64,000 bases of DNA, from assembly GCF_038050405.1 (NCBI RefSeq), contig NZ_CP150901.1, forward strand, positions 1,364,001 to 1,428,000. Reading direction: 5' to 3'. A program made the position numbers and the translations under genes. Below, piece after piece: positions 55,315 through 64,000 of the stretch; positions within the stretch are counted from its first letter, which is position 1, and each line of letters begins with the position of its first letter. Below the pieces are notes generated by a model, which was not told the origin of the DNA, did not search any database, and saw nothing but the letters and a program-made list of their open reading frames with translations. The stretch comes from Paraburkholderia sp. IMGN_8. GTDB lineage: Bacteria; Pseudomonadota; Gammaproteobacteria; Burkholderiales; Burkholderiaceae.

Positions 55315-56322
55315 TCCGGCCGTCCAGTCCGTCGATGAAAGGCTTCGTGCCGTTGCCGACGGCAGTCAGGAAATCATCTATTTGCTGCTCGTGAAAGAAG
55401 TACAAGGAATCTGCGGAATTGAAATGCTCCGCATCCGCTTTTCTCCACAAGGCGAGCATTCCTTCTTCGCTTTTGATCGTCCAGTTATCGTTGTAAGGCG
55501 GTTCGGTGATGGTCGAGACGCCGGCGATGAAGATCGCACCGCCTCCGTCTGCATGCCGACCGACGCGCCGTTATCTCCGTGAATATGGACCTTCCCGTAC
55601 AAAGCAGGATTCTGTGAGTTGCTGACCAGAATGTTGGCAATCGCGCCGCTTTTGAACTTGATGATGGCCGCCGCGGTGTCTTCGACTTCGATGTAGTCGT
55701 GGTTGACGTTCTTCCACACTCCGTAGACCTCATCGATATCGCCCAGATACCAGAGCAGCAGATCGAGCTGATGAGGTGCCTGGTTCACGAGCACGCCGCC
55801 TCCTTCGCCAGCCCACGAGCCACGCCATGGATCGCTTTCGTAGTACTGGCGGTCGCGCCACCCGAGCATGGCGACATTCCCGATGACAGGGCGGCCGATC
55901 TTGCCCGCATCGATGGCCTGCCTGATTCGCATCGCGGACGGATAAAAGCTCCGTTGGCACACGACGCCGACCGTGCGCCGGTGTTCTTCGGCACATGAAA
56001 GGATGACATCGCAGTCTTCGAGCGAAGAAGCGAGGGGCTTCTCTACGAGAACGTGACAGCCGCTTCTTAAGGCGGCGATCGCAACGGGGGCATGCTGAGG
56101 ATGCGGAGTGCAGACGCATACAACGTCGACCTGCGCGGCTTCCACCATCTCTTCGACGCTATCGAACGCACGCACGCCGTATTGTTCGCCGAAGGCCTTT
56201 GCTCGATCGAGAGAGGTGCTGCATACCGCGACGAAGTCCGAGTTCTCGAGATTCGAGAGCGCCCGGGCATGGAAATGACCGACCTTTCCGCAACCGACGA
56301 TGGCCGTTCTGAGTTTTTTCAT
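55315..56322 (-). pseudogene. Gfo/Idh/MocA-family oxidoreductase, frameshifted and truncated
   Basis: NAD(P)-dependent sugar dehydrogenase fold: TAIVGCGKVGHFHARAL (nucleotide loop), VCTPHPQHAPVAIAAL, VLVEKPLAS with the catalytic Lys, and NQAPHQLDLLLWYLGDIDEV. Near 55545 one base is lost in GAGGCGG; the expected frame then reads AIFIAGVSTITEPPYNDNW and GMLALWRKADAEHFNSADS. The 3' end stops at KPVQDSR where relatives go on (GRKPVEIF...), about 10 bp from the GntR stop. So it has both a frameshift and a truncated end. Start ATG 56322. Probably a sugar or inositol dehydrogenase once. Confidence 0.75.
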
Positions 56323-56610
56323 GATGAATCGGTGTTACGTCGTTAGTTTGAAGGCGAGCGAAGCGCTGCTGCCACCGGTCCGGTGGCAGCACACGATGTC
56401 GATCGCGGATTGCGTGACGCCAGGAGTAAAGGGGCATCCATCGGCTTGATGGCGCGGCAGGCTCCTGACGGCGTGCCACGGTCAAGTGAAGTCGCTGCAA
56501 GCGCAAGTCGACTTCACGATGGAGCTACTGCGATCCGGCCAAGTTGGACATCTGTTTATGACCTGCGATCCTTCAGGGCGCCCGGGGGGCGATCTCGGCC
56601 GCATCAGTCT

Positions 56611-57666
56611 CTACGCGTTGAGATGGGGCCCCAGCAGTGACAGGTCTGCAACTGAAAGACGATCGTGCGCGGTCTGCACCTGATGCCAGTACGGGTAGAG
56701 CAGGGGTGGCGCGCTCACCTTGTCGAGCCGCTCGCGATGTTCGGCGCTCAGCCTGAGATTCGCCGCGCCGAGGTTGTCGAGCAGTTGCTTCTCGTTGCGT
56801 CCGCCGATGATGACCGACGTGACGGCGGGGCGCCCGAGCGTCCATGCGAGTGCGACTTGAGCGGCCGAGACGTTCTGTTCGCTGGCGATCTCGACAAGCG
56901 TGTCGACAATCGACCACAGTCGTTCGGCGTCGCGGATCGGCGGCTCCGTCCAGCCGGCGAACTGGCGCGTGCCCTCGGGCGTCGCGGCGCGGCGGTGCTT
57001 ACCCGACAGCAGGCCGCCTGCGAGCGGGCTCCAGACGAGAATGCCCAGGCCTTGATCGAGCGCGATCGGCGCGAGTTCGTATTCCGCTTCGCGTGCTTCG
57101 AGCGTGTAATGTATCTGCTGGCTCACGAAGCGCGGCAGACGATCGCGTTCGCTCACATGCAATGCCTTCATCAGGTGCCAGCCCGAGTAGTTCGAGCAGC
57201 CGACATATCGGACCTTGCCATGCCGGACAAGCAGGTCGAGCGCTTCAAGCGTTTCTTCGAGCGGCGTGAGTCCGTCCCATTCGTGCACCTGGTAGAGGTC
57301 GATCACATCGGTCTTGAGACGGCGCAGGCTCGCCTCGCAGGCTTCTATCAAATGGTGCCGCGACAGACCCCGGTCGTTCGGGCCGTCACCCATGGGGAAG
57401 CGGGCTTTCGTCGCAATCAGCACGCCGCCTTTGCGCTTGCCGCCGAGCGCCTGGCCGACGATTTCCTCCGACGCACCGTTTGAATAGACGTCCGCAGTAT
57501 CGATCAGGTTGACACCCGCGTCGATGCACATGTCGATCTGTCGCCGCGCCTCGTCGAGGCCAACCTCGCCGACGCTCGCGAATTTGCCTTTGCCGCCCAT
57601 CGTCATCGTGCCTAGCGTGATGGTCGACACCTTGAGGCCCGAACGGCCAAGTTGACGGTAGTCCAT
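56611..57666 (-). CDS. Aldo/keto reductase
   Basis: 351-residue NADP(H)-dependent aldo/keto reductase of the MocA/YajO-like branch. Active residues: D-x-x-D-V-Y in NLIDTADVYSNG with catalytic Tyr, K in IATKARFPMG, and H in DLYQVHEWDGLTPLEE. GCSNYSGWHLMKAL and LAWTLGRPAVTSVIIGGRN match the cofactor-binding end. It starts at ATG 57666, 207 bp from, and divergent to, a LysR regulator. Several Burkholderia sugar dehydrogenases belong to this family, so oxidation of an aldose such as fucose or galactose is possible. Confidence 0.9.
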   Translation of the reverse strand: MDYRQLGRSGLKVSTITLGTMTMGGKGKFASVGEVGLDEARRQIDMCIDAGVNLIDTADVYSNGASEEIVGQALGGKRKGGVLIATKARFPMGDGPNDRGLSRHHLIEACEASLRRLKTDVIDLYQVHEWDGLTPLEETLEALDLLVRHGKVRYVGCSNYSGWHLMKALHVSERDRLPRFVSQQIHYTLEAREAEYELAPIALDQGLGILVWSPLAGGLLSGKHRRAATPEGTRQFAGWTEPPIRDAERLWSIVDTLVEIASEQNVSAAQVALAWTLGRPAVTSVIIGGRNEKQLLDNLGAANLRLSAEHRERLDKVSAPPLLYPYWHQVQTAHDRLSVADLSLLGPHLNA

Positions 57667-57789
57667 GATGAAGCAATCTCCATATATGTTGCGAGGATTT
57701 ACAGCCGGCGTGCGGTCGTTAAGTCAGATTGCGCCCGCATTTCGTGCCCAGTGTTCCTTGACGTCCCCAGACGTTCGACGATAGCGGAG

Positions 57790-57808
57790 ATTGAATTACC
57801 ATTCCAAT
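57790..57808. promoter_or_regulatory. Candidate LysR operator
   Basis: ATTGAATTACCATTCCAAT has an imperfect dyad with ATTG/CAAT ends, in the divergent gap between the aldo/keto reductase and LysR genes, where T-N11-A sites are usual. Weak evidence. Confidence 0.3.
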
Positions 57809-57872
57809 AGAAAGATATGATTCAATTGTGCGGGTTTCGTGATTAACCGTCTCTGCAAGAAAGAGTGCCAAC

Positions 57873-58787
57873 GTGGATTTAAAGCAGCTGGAACATTTCG
57901 TGGCCGTCGCGGAAGAGCGGCATTTCACGCGCGCGGCGCGGCGCCTCAACCTCGTGCAGTCCGGATTGTCTGCGTCGATCCGCTCGCTGGAAGAAGACCT
58001 GGGCGGACCGTTGTTCAATCGCAGCACGAGGCGAGTCGCCTTGACGCCTGCCGGCGAAGTGCTGTTCGCAGAGGCGCAGCGGGTGCTGGCTGCCGCGCGC
58101 GACGCGCGGCACGCCGTAACGCAGGTTCACGGGCTCGCACGCGGCCGGCTGAGTATCGGTGCGATTCACGGCCTCGCGCCTTTCGTCGACCTGCCCGCAT
58201 CGCTAGGACAGTTTCGGGCCGCGTTCGGTGGGATCGATATCGAATTGACACTGGACGGCTCGCGCGCGTTGATCGACGAGGTGAGGGAAGGGCGCCTCGA
58301 CCTCGCGTTCACACAGCCACCGGATACGTCGCTCGATGGTGTCGGATCGCACATGTTCGCATGCGAAGGAATGGTCGTCGTCTGCGCGACGCATCATCGC
58401 CTCGCGGGCGCAAGCGGGCTGTCGTTGGCCGATCTCATCGACGAAACATTCGCCGACCTGCGCCCGGAGTGGAGCGTGCGGCGGCTCGTCGATCGATGCT
58501 TTGCGGCGGCAGGGCTGCAACGCCGGACCAGCTTCGAGGTCAACGACATGCCGATGTTGCTTGAACTGGCCGCACAGGGGCTTGCGATCAGCATGGTGCC
58601 CGAATCGGTGGCCGCCGCGAGGGGGAGCAACACGCGCGGCGCGCCGGTAGCAACGGCGAGCCTGTGCGAAGCCGAGGAGCCCTGCTGGGAACTCGCGGCC
58701 GTTTTTAAGGGAAGTGCGGGAGAACCGCTCATACCCGTCGCCCGTGCTTTCCTGGACTTGCTCAAATTGCCCGCGGTGACAACCTGA
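57873..58787 (+). CDS. LysR-family transcriptional regulator
   Basis: 304 residues. The HTH reads DLKQLEHFVAVAEERHFTRAA with SGLSASIRSLEEDLGGPLF and STRRVALTPAGE, and the effector domain begins GRLSIGAIHGLAPF and contains DLAFTQPPDTSLDG. The GTG start at 57873 aligns with the family's M-D-L-K-Q-L; the upstream site is modest (AAGAGTGCC). Divergent from the aldo/keto reductase and co-directional with the SDR and lactonase genes, it probably controls one or both groups. Ligand unknown. Confidence 0.88.
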   Translation: MDLKQLEHFVAVAEERHFTRAARRLNLVQSGLSASIRSLEEDLGGPLFNRSTRRVALTPAGEVLFAEAQRVLAAARDARHAVTQVHGLARGRLSIGAIHGLAPFVDLPASLGQFRAAFGGIDIELTLDGSRALIDEVREGRLDLAFTQPPDTSLDGVGSHMFACEGMVVVCATHHRLAGASGLSLADLIDETFADLRPEWSVRRLVDRCFAAAGLQRRTSFEVNDMPMLLELAAQGLAISMVPESVAAARGSNTRGAPVATASLCEAEEPCWELAAVFKGSAGEPLIPVARAFLDLLKLPAVTT

Positions 58788-59034
58788 CGCTCGACTGGCT
58801 CCGCGCGGCGATCCTGAACGTGGCGGTAAGCGAACATCCAGTGAACGTGGCCGAATGTCGCTGGCGGGTCACAGCCGTCCGCGCCATGCTTCGGACCGCT
58901 CCCCAGCGGTGCCCCCTGTCGGTCACGCAAAAAAAGCAGTCATGCTACGATCGTCGACTCACTGTTCGAATGGATCGGGATCGGGATTGCGACCGCTTGG
59001 TGGCGCCGCGATTCCGGCGCTAACGAGGATTCTG

Positions 59035-59889
59035 ATGACTCATTCTGCCCTGACTCCGGGCGCCGTCGCCGTGATCACCGGCGGCGCCGCCGGCATCGGC
59101 CTGGCTGCTGCCAAACGCTTTGCGCAGCTTGGGCTGCGCATCTGCATTGCCGACCTCGGCACCGACCGCGTTGCGCGGGCGGTGGGGGAAATCGCCGCGC
59201 TGACTGCAAACGGCACGCAAGACGTCTTCGCGGTTGAGACCGACGTCAGCGTCGCCGACGAAGTTCGCCGCCTGCAAGCAACCGTCGTCGAGCGCTTCGG
59301 CGGAACAGATGTGCTGATGAACAACGCGGGCGTTCAGCCCGGCAGCGGGATGTTCGGTCCAGCCGAGAACTGGGAGCGCGTGCTGGGTGTCAACCTGTGG
59401 GGCGTGATCCACGGTACGCAGGTCTTCGTGCCGGACATGATCAAGCGCGGTCGTCCGGGGCTCGTAATCAACACCGGTTCAAAGCAGGGCATCACGACGC
59501 CGCCGGGCGACCCCGCATACAACGTTGCGAAGGCCGGTCTGAAATCGTTCACCGAAGCGCTGCAGCACGAACTGCGCAACACCGTCGACTGCCAGATCAG
59601 CGCTCATCTGCTGATTCCTGGCTTCGTGTTCACGGAACTGACACGGAACGGCCGCGTGGAAAAGCCCGTCGCCGCATGGACGCCCGAGCAGACCGTCGAT
59701 TTCATGTTCGAGCGTCTCGACGCCGGCGACTTCTACATACTGTGTCCCGACAACGACGTGCCGCGTTCGCTCGACGAACTGCGCATTCTATGGGCGGCTG
59801 GCGATATCGTCGAGAACCGGCCCCCGTTGTCGCGCTGGCATCCGGACTACGCTCGGGCATTCGAAGCGGTCATCAAGCAGCCCCGTTGA
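59035..59889 (+). CDS. Short-chain dehydrogenase/reductase
   Basis: 284-residue Rossmann SDR. TGGAAGIG (nucleotide loop) is at ~18-25, DVSVADEV contacts the adenine, NNAG is around residue 100, the active-site Ser is in INTGSKQGIT, and Y-x3-K in AYNVAKAGLKSF. It is longer than classical 250-residue SDRs, with a C-terminal tail PLSRWHPDYARAFEA. The start is ATG 59035 with GAGGAT at 4-5 bases. It precedes the SMP-30 lactonase by 16 bp, so the pair may oxidise an aldose to lactone and open it. Confidence 0.9.
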   Translation: MTHSALTPGAVAVITGGAAGIGLAAAKRFAQLGLRICIADLGTDRVARAVGEIAALTANGTQDVFAVETDVSVADEVRRLQATVVERFGGTDVLMNNAGVQPGSGMFGPAENWERVLGVNLWGVIHGTQVFVPDMIKRGRPGLVINTGSKQGITTPPGDPAYNVAKAGLKSFTEALQHELRNTVDCQISAHLLIPGFVFTELTRNGRVEKPVAAWTPEQTVDFMFERLDAGDFYILCPDNDVPRSLDELRILWAAGDIVENRPPLSRWHPDYARAFEAVIKQPR

Positions 59890-59905
59890 CTCAAGGGCCA
59901 GCACT

Positions 59906-60842
59906 ATGTGGCAACAAAGTGAAACCTATCCCGATCCCGCAGTGGAAGTGCTCGATCCGCGCTTCCTGAAATACCGGATCACGAACGCGGCGGTCGAGCG
60001 GCTTGCGACGGGCATGCGCTTCGGCGAAGGCCCGGTGTGGTTCGGCGACGGCCGCTTCCTGCTGTGGAGCGACATTCCGAACAACCGCATCATGCGGTGG
60101 GACGAGGAATCCGGCGCGGCGTCGGTATTTCGCAAACCCTCGGGGTACGCGAACGGCAATACACGGGACCGCCAGGGGCGGCTCATCACCTGCGAGCACG
60201 GCAACAGGCGCGTGACGCGCACCGAGTACAACGGCGCGCTGACCGTGCTGCTCGACCGCTTCGACGGCAAGCGGCTGAACTCACCGAACGACGTGGTCGT
60301 GAAGAGCGACGACAGCATCTGGTTCACTGATCCACCGTTCGGCATCTCATAACAACTATGAGGGTGTCAAAGCTGAGCCCGAGCTGCCGACCAACGTCTA
60401 CCGCTTCGACCCGGCCACCGGCCGGGCGGAGGTGGTCGCCGACGACATCGTCAATCCGAACGGCATCTGCTTCTCGCCCGATGAACGCCGCCTCTACATT
60501 GTCGAATCGGGCTCGAAGCCGCGGCGCATCCGTGTGTACGATGTCGAGGACGGTCGGCGCCTCGTGCACGGGCGCGTGTTCGTCGATGCGGGCGAAAACG
60601 GCGCGCCAGACGGTTTCCGTTGCGACACGGACGGTAACCTGTGGGCCGGTTGGGGCACTGGACCAGGACTCAACGGTGTGATGATATTCGCGCCGGACGG
60701 CAATGCGATTGGCCGCATCGCTCTGCCCGAACGCTGCGCGAACGTCTGCTTCGGCGGCGCAGCGCATAACCGGCTGTTCATGGCGGCTGGGCAGTCACTG
60801 TACGCGCTATACGTCGATGCGACTGCGGCGGTCGCAACCTGA
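59906..60842 (+). pseudogene. SMP-30/gluconolactonase-family lactonase, frameshifted
   Basis: Sugar lactonase of the six-bladed propeller type. It reads FGEGPVWFGDGRFLLWSDIPNNRIMRW with the metal Glu, YANGNTRDRQGRLITCEHGNRRVTR, and LNSPNDVVVKSDDSIWFTDPPFGIS with metal Asn/Asp. An extra T at about 60351 creates TAA directly after FGIS. Without it the frame continues NNYEGVKAEPELPTNVYRF, then VNPNGICFSPDERRLYIVES with the catalytic Asp/Asn, and ends at 60842. So one insertion separates both halves. It follows the SDR. The 3' end meets an IS21 remnant. Confidence 0.78.
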
Positions 60843-60845
60843 GCG

Positions 60846-61073
60846 CGGCCGCCGTGCGTCCACGCTGAGCGCCTGCACCAGCGCCTCATGAAACGGCGTC
60901 AGCCGGGTCGACTGCAAGCGCTGCTGATACTTCGGTTCTTCCTGAACCTCCATGTTCAGGTATTTGCTAATCGTGTTGCGCGACAGGCTTGTGAGACGCG
61001 CTATCTCGCGTACCGACTTGTTCTGGCGGTGGAACATCCGCCGCACCTTGCCAATCATCGTCATCGGGATCAT
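60846..61073 (-). pseudogene. istA: IS21-family IstA, N-terminal fragment
   Basis: Reads MIGKVRRMFHRQNKSVREIARLTSLSRNTISKYL, the IstA helix-turn-helix, and continues EEPKYQQRLQSTRLTPFHEALVQAL to about residue 75. The rest of the ~500-residue transposase is missing: after SVDARRP the frame runs into the lactonase 3' end. The IS21 left-end repeats are at 61120-61172. Confidence 0.75.
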
Positions 61074-61119
61074 CCTCAAATACCCTGCCTGAAAAACTAG
61101 CAGGATAGGTTGATTGCCC

Positions 61120-61172
61120 GGCTCAATTTTCAGTCGGCACGATCCCTACAAGTGGCTCAATTTTCGGTCGGC
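61120..61172. repeat. IS21-type terminal repeats
   Basis: Two 19-bp copies, GGCTCAATTTTCAGTCGGC at 61120-61138 and the same with one G at 61154-61172, spaced 34 bp and just upstream of the istA remnant. IS21 ends carry such tandem transposase-binding repeats. Confidence 0.65.
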
Positions 61173-61373
61173 GTAAACAGCCCGCGACGGACAGGCCGGG
61201 CTTCTTGGGATGACGGAGATGCCCGTAGTACCGCTGAAGCCGGGTATTCAGCAGAGTCCATTTTTCTGCGGAGTGGGCACGATCTCCTGGGCAGTTTAGG
61301 AAGATATATCAACGAGATAGCGTCGCCAACTTGCTGCTGGACTGCGCACAAAAATTGTTAGGCGCAGCACCGC

Positions 61374-61535
61374 CTAACGGGTAATGCCGGTGGAGGGAAG
61401 GAGCTTGTGGTGCAGCGCGATGGCCGCAAGCGACACTCCCGGTCCCTGGCATGCCGCAACGACCTGAGCCTTGAACTCGTGGCTGTAGCGGCGGCGACGA
61501 CGCCGTCCGAGCGGTGTTTCTTCAATAGTGTTCAC
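61374..61535 (-). pseudogene. IS66-family TnpA fragment
   Basis: A GTG-initiated frame begins VNTIEETPLGRRRRRRYSHEFKAQVVAACQ (in pieces), the IS66 OrfA start, with GVSLAAIALHHKLL and then loss of homology. About 45 residues of the ~140 remain. It lies between IS21 repeats and the chemoreceptor 3' end, so it marks a second transposon scar. Confidence 0.65.
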
Positions 61536-61662
61536 GTGTCCACCTATTCGTGGACACGATGCTCCCAAGACCTTCAATGCAACTCAAGACGGGTTGCCCG
61601 TGTGCTTACAAACATTCCGCGCCGCAGAGTGGTCCTCTGGTCGCATCGTGGATGCGCTCCGT

Positions 61663-63210
61663 TCAGAGGTGAAATGCCCGCACTGCCCTGCGAAGGTATT
61701 GCGCTTGAGCTTCGAGCGCACTCGCCGCCTGGACGCCATCTTGAGCGAACGCCGCATTTTTCTGCGTCATTCGGTCCATCGTCGTCACGGTAGCATTGAC
61801 CTGGTCGATGCCTGCACTCTGCTCGCTCGATGCGCTGGCAATCGACTCGACCAGTTGCGAGACACCGGTGACGGCACCCATCAAGTCGACAATGGTTGAG
61901 CCGGCCCTGTTGACAGCGTTGCTGCTCAAATCAACTTCTGATGTCATGCCCTTGATTAGGGCGTCGATCTCCTTGGCGGCGCGTGAACTACGTTCGGCAA
62001 GCGCGCGCACTTCCTGTGCAACCACCGCGAAGCCTCGACCATTTGCGCCAGCCCGCGCTGCCTCCACGGCCGCATTCAGCGCCAACAGGTTTGTCTGAAA
62101 CGAGATGCCTTCGATTACTGATGTTATCTCGCGTACGCGTCCTGAACGATGCGCAAGTTCGGTCATTCGCTCGATTGCATCTTTCGCAGCACGGTCACCA
62201 TCTCCAGCCTTTACGGACGCGACGCGTGCAAGGGCATGGGCCTGCTCTGCGTGCTCAGCGTTCGCCTTGACCGTCGATGCCAGTTCCTCCATCGTCGCGG
62301 AAGTCTGCTGAATACCGGCGGCCTGTTCTTCTGCTCTGGCCGCTAGCAGCGTGTTCCCCGCAGCGATACCGGCTGACGCTTCAGTAATGTTTTCAGTTGA
62401 CGCCCGGATTTCCCCAATCATCGATGCAAGGCGTGCCCGCATTGCTCCCATGGCGAATAGAACGCTCTGCGTATCGCCGGGCTTGACATGGACGCTCACT
62501 GAGAGGTCTCCGCCGGCCACTTGTCGGGCTACTTCCGCCGCAAGATGTGGTTCGCCGCCAAGATCCCGAAAGAGGCTCCGTGCCATAGCGAAGCAAATCA
62601 GCGCAACTACGCCTAGTCCGCCCAGTACGAACACCACGACGACAAGTTGGACGACATGACCGGAGGCACGTGCGCGGTCGTATTCCTGCTGCGCGACGAC
62701 CAGTTCCATGTTGCGTAGCGCTGTACCCTGTGCGCGTACTGCCTTCGTCGTTGGTTCAATGGTCTGAGTCTCGACCCACTGAGCCTCGGAAAGATTGTTC
62801 GCGGCAAGTAATTGCACCGCTGGACGAAGGCCCTTGTCACGCAAGGAGGCCCAGTTCGACAGAAACTGCGAGGCAAGCTTGCTCTCTTCCTCGGCAGGCG
62901 TATTCGCAAGATGCTGCCCCATCAGCGCGTCCACCTGCTGGATGCGACTCGCGGTGGCTTCAGTTACGCGCTTCGTTTTGTCTGCGGACGGGTCGAGAAT
63001 GGCGTCGCTTACCGAGAAGCGAGTGTCCGCAACTAGTTCGTCAATTGTCGAAATATTTTGCACAGCCTTCGCGCGGCCCTCAAACATGAGCTGCAGCGCG
63101 TTGGTTGCGCGGGTAACGCTTATCAGGGCAGTCGCACCTATTACAAGCAAGACAAGGGCCACTGCCGCAGTGACAAAAACGAGGCGGCTTTTAACTGTGA
63201 GGTAGCGCAT
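61663..63210 (-). CDS. Methyl-accepting chemotaxis protein
   Basis: 515-residue inner-membrane chemoreceptor, class Tar/Tsr-like. Helix 1 ([20 protein letters not shown]) is at ~11-30, then a 150-residue periplasmic four-helix-bundle-type sensor, helix 2 ([24 protein letters not shown]) near 185-208, a HAMP segment, and the signalling coiled coil. The hairpin tip reads [41 protein letters not shown]. No C-terminal CheR/CheB pentapeptide is visible (ends RRAVRAFHL), so it may depend on other receptors for adaptation. Start ATG 63210. Ligand unknown. Confidence 0.9.
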   Translation of the reverse strand: MRYLTVKSRLVFVTAAVALVLLVIGATALISVTRATNALQLMFEGRAKAVQNISTIDELVADTRFSVSDAILDPSADKTKRVTEATASRIQQVDALMGQHLANTPAEEESKLASQFLSNWASLRDKGLRPAVQLLAANNLSEAQWVETQTIEPTTKAVRAQGTALRNMELVVAQQEYDRARASGHVVQLVVVVFVLGGLGVVALICFAMARSLFRDLGGEPHLAAEVARQVAGGDLSVSVHVKPGDTQSVLFAMGAMRARLASMIGEIRASTENITEASAGIAAGNTLLAARAEEQAAGIQQTSATMEELASTVKANAEHAEQAHALARVASVKAGDGDRAAKDAIERMTELAHRSGRVREITSVIEGISFQTNLLALNAAVEAARAGANGRGFAVVAQEVRALAERSSRAAKEIDALIKGMTSEVDLSSNAVNRAGSTIVDLMGAVTGVSQLVESIASASSEQSAGIDQVNATVTTMDRMTQKNAAFAQDGVQAASALEAQAQYLRRAVRAFHL

Positions 63211-63655
63211 TGATAACCTGCCAAAACCGGAGTGGCGCCACGATCAAGTGCTTGCAGAGTGGTGCCTATCAAATGGAATCGCTGCACACATCGCAGCAGG
63301 GCGACTTGATTACGGCGGACGGCCAAGATAATTTAGTGAAAGTTTCGTGACTGAAGGCGGCGGTGTGGAGCATGTGGCGGGAGTGTGTTCGACACTACAA
63401 ACCTATCGCAGAGCCAGAGTGCATGAAAGAGCGACATCAACCTGCGGCAAAGGGCAAACGCATCGGCACGGACCATGTGTCCGGCAAGTGATGGAGCATT
63501 CCTTTAACGATTTCATCCTGAACCGCCGAGATACGCCGTCCTTCACGGCGGCGAGGACGTCAACCAGATTGGACCGTTCCGGCGAGTCTGGCACCAAGTG
63601 GCGCGTTTTCCGCCATGCTGGTGGCGCGGCGTCGAGGTTCGGATGATCAATGAAT
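63211..63655. other. Intergenic with solitary IS end
   Basis: 445 bp between the chemoreceptor start and the small gene. A diverged 52-bp IS200/IS605 right end is at 63512-63563. No gene seen. Confidence 0.5.
63512..63563 (+). repeat. Solitary IS200/IS605-type right end (copy 3)
   Basis: Same length and layout as copies 1 and 2 but on the plus strand and with about ten differences; the hairpin stays paired (GCCGTCC with GGCGGC). It ends at AGGACGTCAA. Confidence 0.6.
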
Positions 63656-63868
63656 TTACGATCTCTCCACGTGTGAAACTTCGCGATAAATTTCCCATAT
63701 TTCGCGTAGCGTTTTTCTTTCTGGAACGACATTTTCAAAGCCGGGGATATCTTCGAAAAGCAGCAGAAGGTAGTCGCAGAATTTTGCAAAGTCTCTTTGA
63801 CTGCCTGCCTGCTGGTTAACGATGAGGGCTAACTCCCGCTTCTGATGATCTGTCAGTGGTGTGCGCAC
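63656..63868 (-). CDS. Small conserved protein of unknown function, copy 2
   Basis: 70-residue soluble protein starting MRTPLTDHQKRELALIVNQQ with DFAKFCDYLLLLFEDIPGF and REIWEIYREVS. It parallels the protein at 26416-26643 over its whole length, with compensating polar changes and matching motif spacing, which supports both being real genes. No known domain recognised. It could be an orphan regulator or antitoxin-like helical protein. ATG 63868. Confidence 0.65.
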   Translation of the reverse strand: MRTPLTDHQKRELALIVNQQAGSQRDFAKFCDYLLLLFEDIPGFENVVPERKTLREIWEIYREVSHVERS

Positions 63869-64000
63869 GATTCAGGATAGTTGTAACGATGACCGTTTTT
63901 GAATGATGCGCATGAGTCCACGCAGCCACCGAAGCGTTAATCAATTCATAACGATCTAAATCAATCGAGTGAGTTCGTTTGAGTTGCGTTGGCGCACGCG
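63869..64000. other. Window end, no feature seen
   Basis: 132 bp without recognisable signal; the small gene's promoter should be here. Confidence 0.3.

Noticed and set aside
1..64000. CRISPR arrays, tRNA or rRNA genes
   Set aside because: No regularly spaced repeats and no cloverleaf or rRNA-like stretch was noticed by eye; a tRNA scan could still find one in the gene-poor parts.

Overview
The window looks like a 64 kb accessory stretch of a high-GC beta-proteobacterial genome, most likely Burkholderia/Paraburkholderia/Caballeronia. The clues are the dense LysR regulators, the cyanide-insensitive bd oxidase, malate synthase G with GlcG, and the mix of IS200/IS605, IS630, IS4, IS21 and IS66 remnants. 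No tRNA, rRNA or CRISPR array was seen. Everything here was read by eye; no searches were run.

Layout. (1) 0-8 kb: decayed tnpB, a class I/II aminotransferase, an internally deleted dapA-like gene, a nitroreductase, a LysR/DHA2-exporter pair and a frameshifted secreted GlcG-like gene. (2) 8-15 kb: a catabolic cassette (mandelate-racemase-like enzyme, small membrane protein, sodium:solute symporter, HpaI aldolase) bracketed by two related LysR regulators. (3) 15-26 kb: a long minus-strand run with a DeoR regulator, an MFS carrier, the bd oxidase cioA-cioB plus a 36-residue third subunit, KDPGal-type aldolase, serC, hisC, glcG and glcB. (4) 26-48 kb: a mosaic island with three nitrilases, two class III aminotransferases (one without its catalytic lysine), two acyl-CoA-dehydrogenase-like genes (one truncated), an AhpD-like protein, an AlaC-like aminotransferase, a bestrophin, selD and many fragments (IS630, tnpB, rfbA, rfbD, a formate-dehydrogenase/NuoF piece, truncated LysR and MFS genes). 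The 37-47 kb part is visibly more AT-rich than its surroundings. (5) 49-61 kb: a sugar-acid cluster with MFS carrier, FAD oxidoreductase, IlvD/Edd-type dehydratase, GntR, Gfo/Idh/MocA, aldo/keto reductase, LysR, SDR and SMP-30 lactonase, of which three genes carry single-base frameshifts. (6) 61-64 kb: IS21 and IS66 scraps, a chemoreceptor and a small conserved protein that has a paralogue at 26.4 kb.

How the genes fit together. The cassettes at 8-15 kb and 49-61 kb look like uptake-plus-degradation modules for hydroxy or sugar acids that end in aldolase or dehydratase chemistry. GlcB condenses glyoxylate with acetyl-CoA. The island suggests nitrile hydrolysis coupled to amino-group transfer. 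The nitrilase plus class III aminotransferase pair occurs twice on opposite strands with similar spacing, and each copy has lost a different partner, which is the most unusual feature of the window. Three solitary 52-bp IS200/IS605-type right ends and several chimeric gene ends mark repeated recombination.
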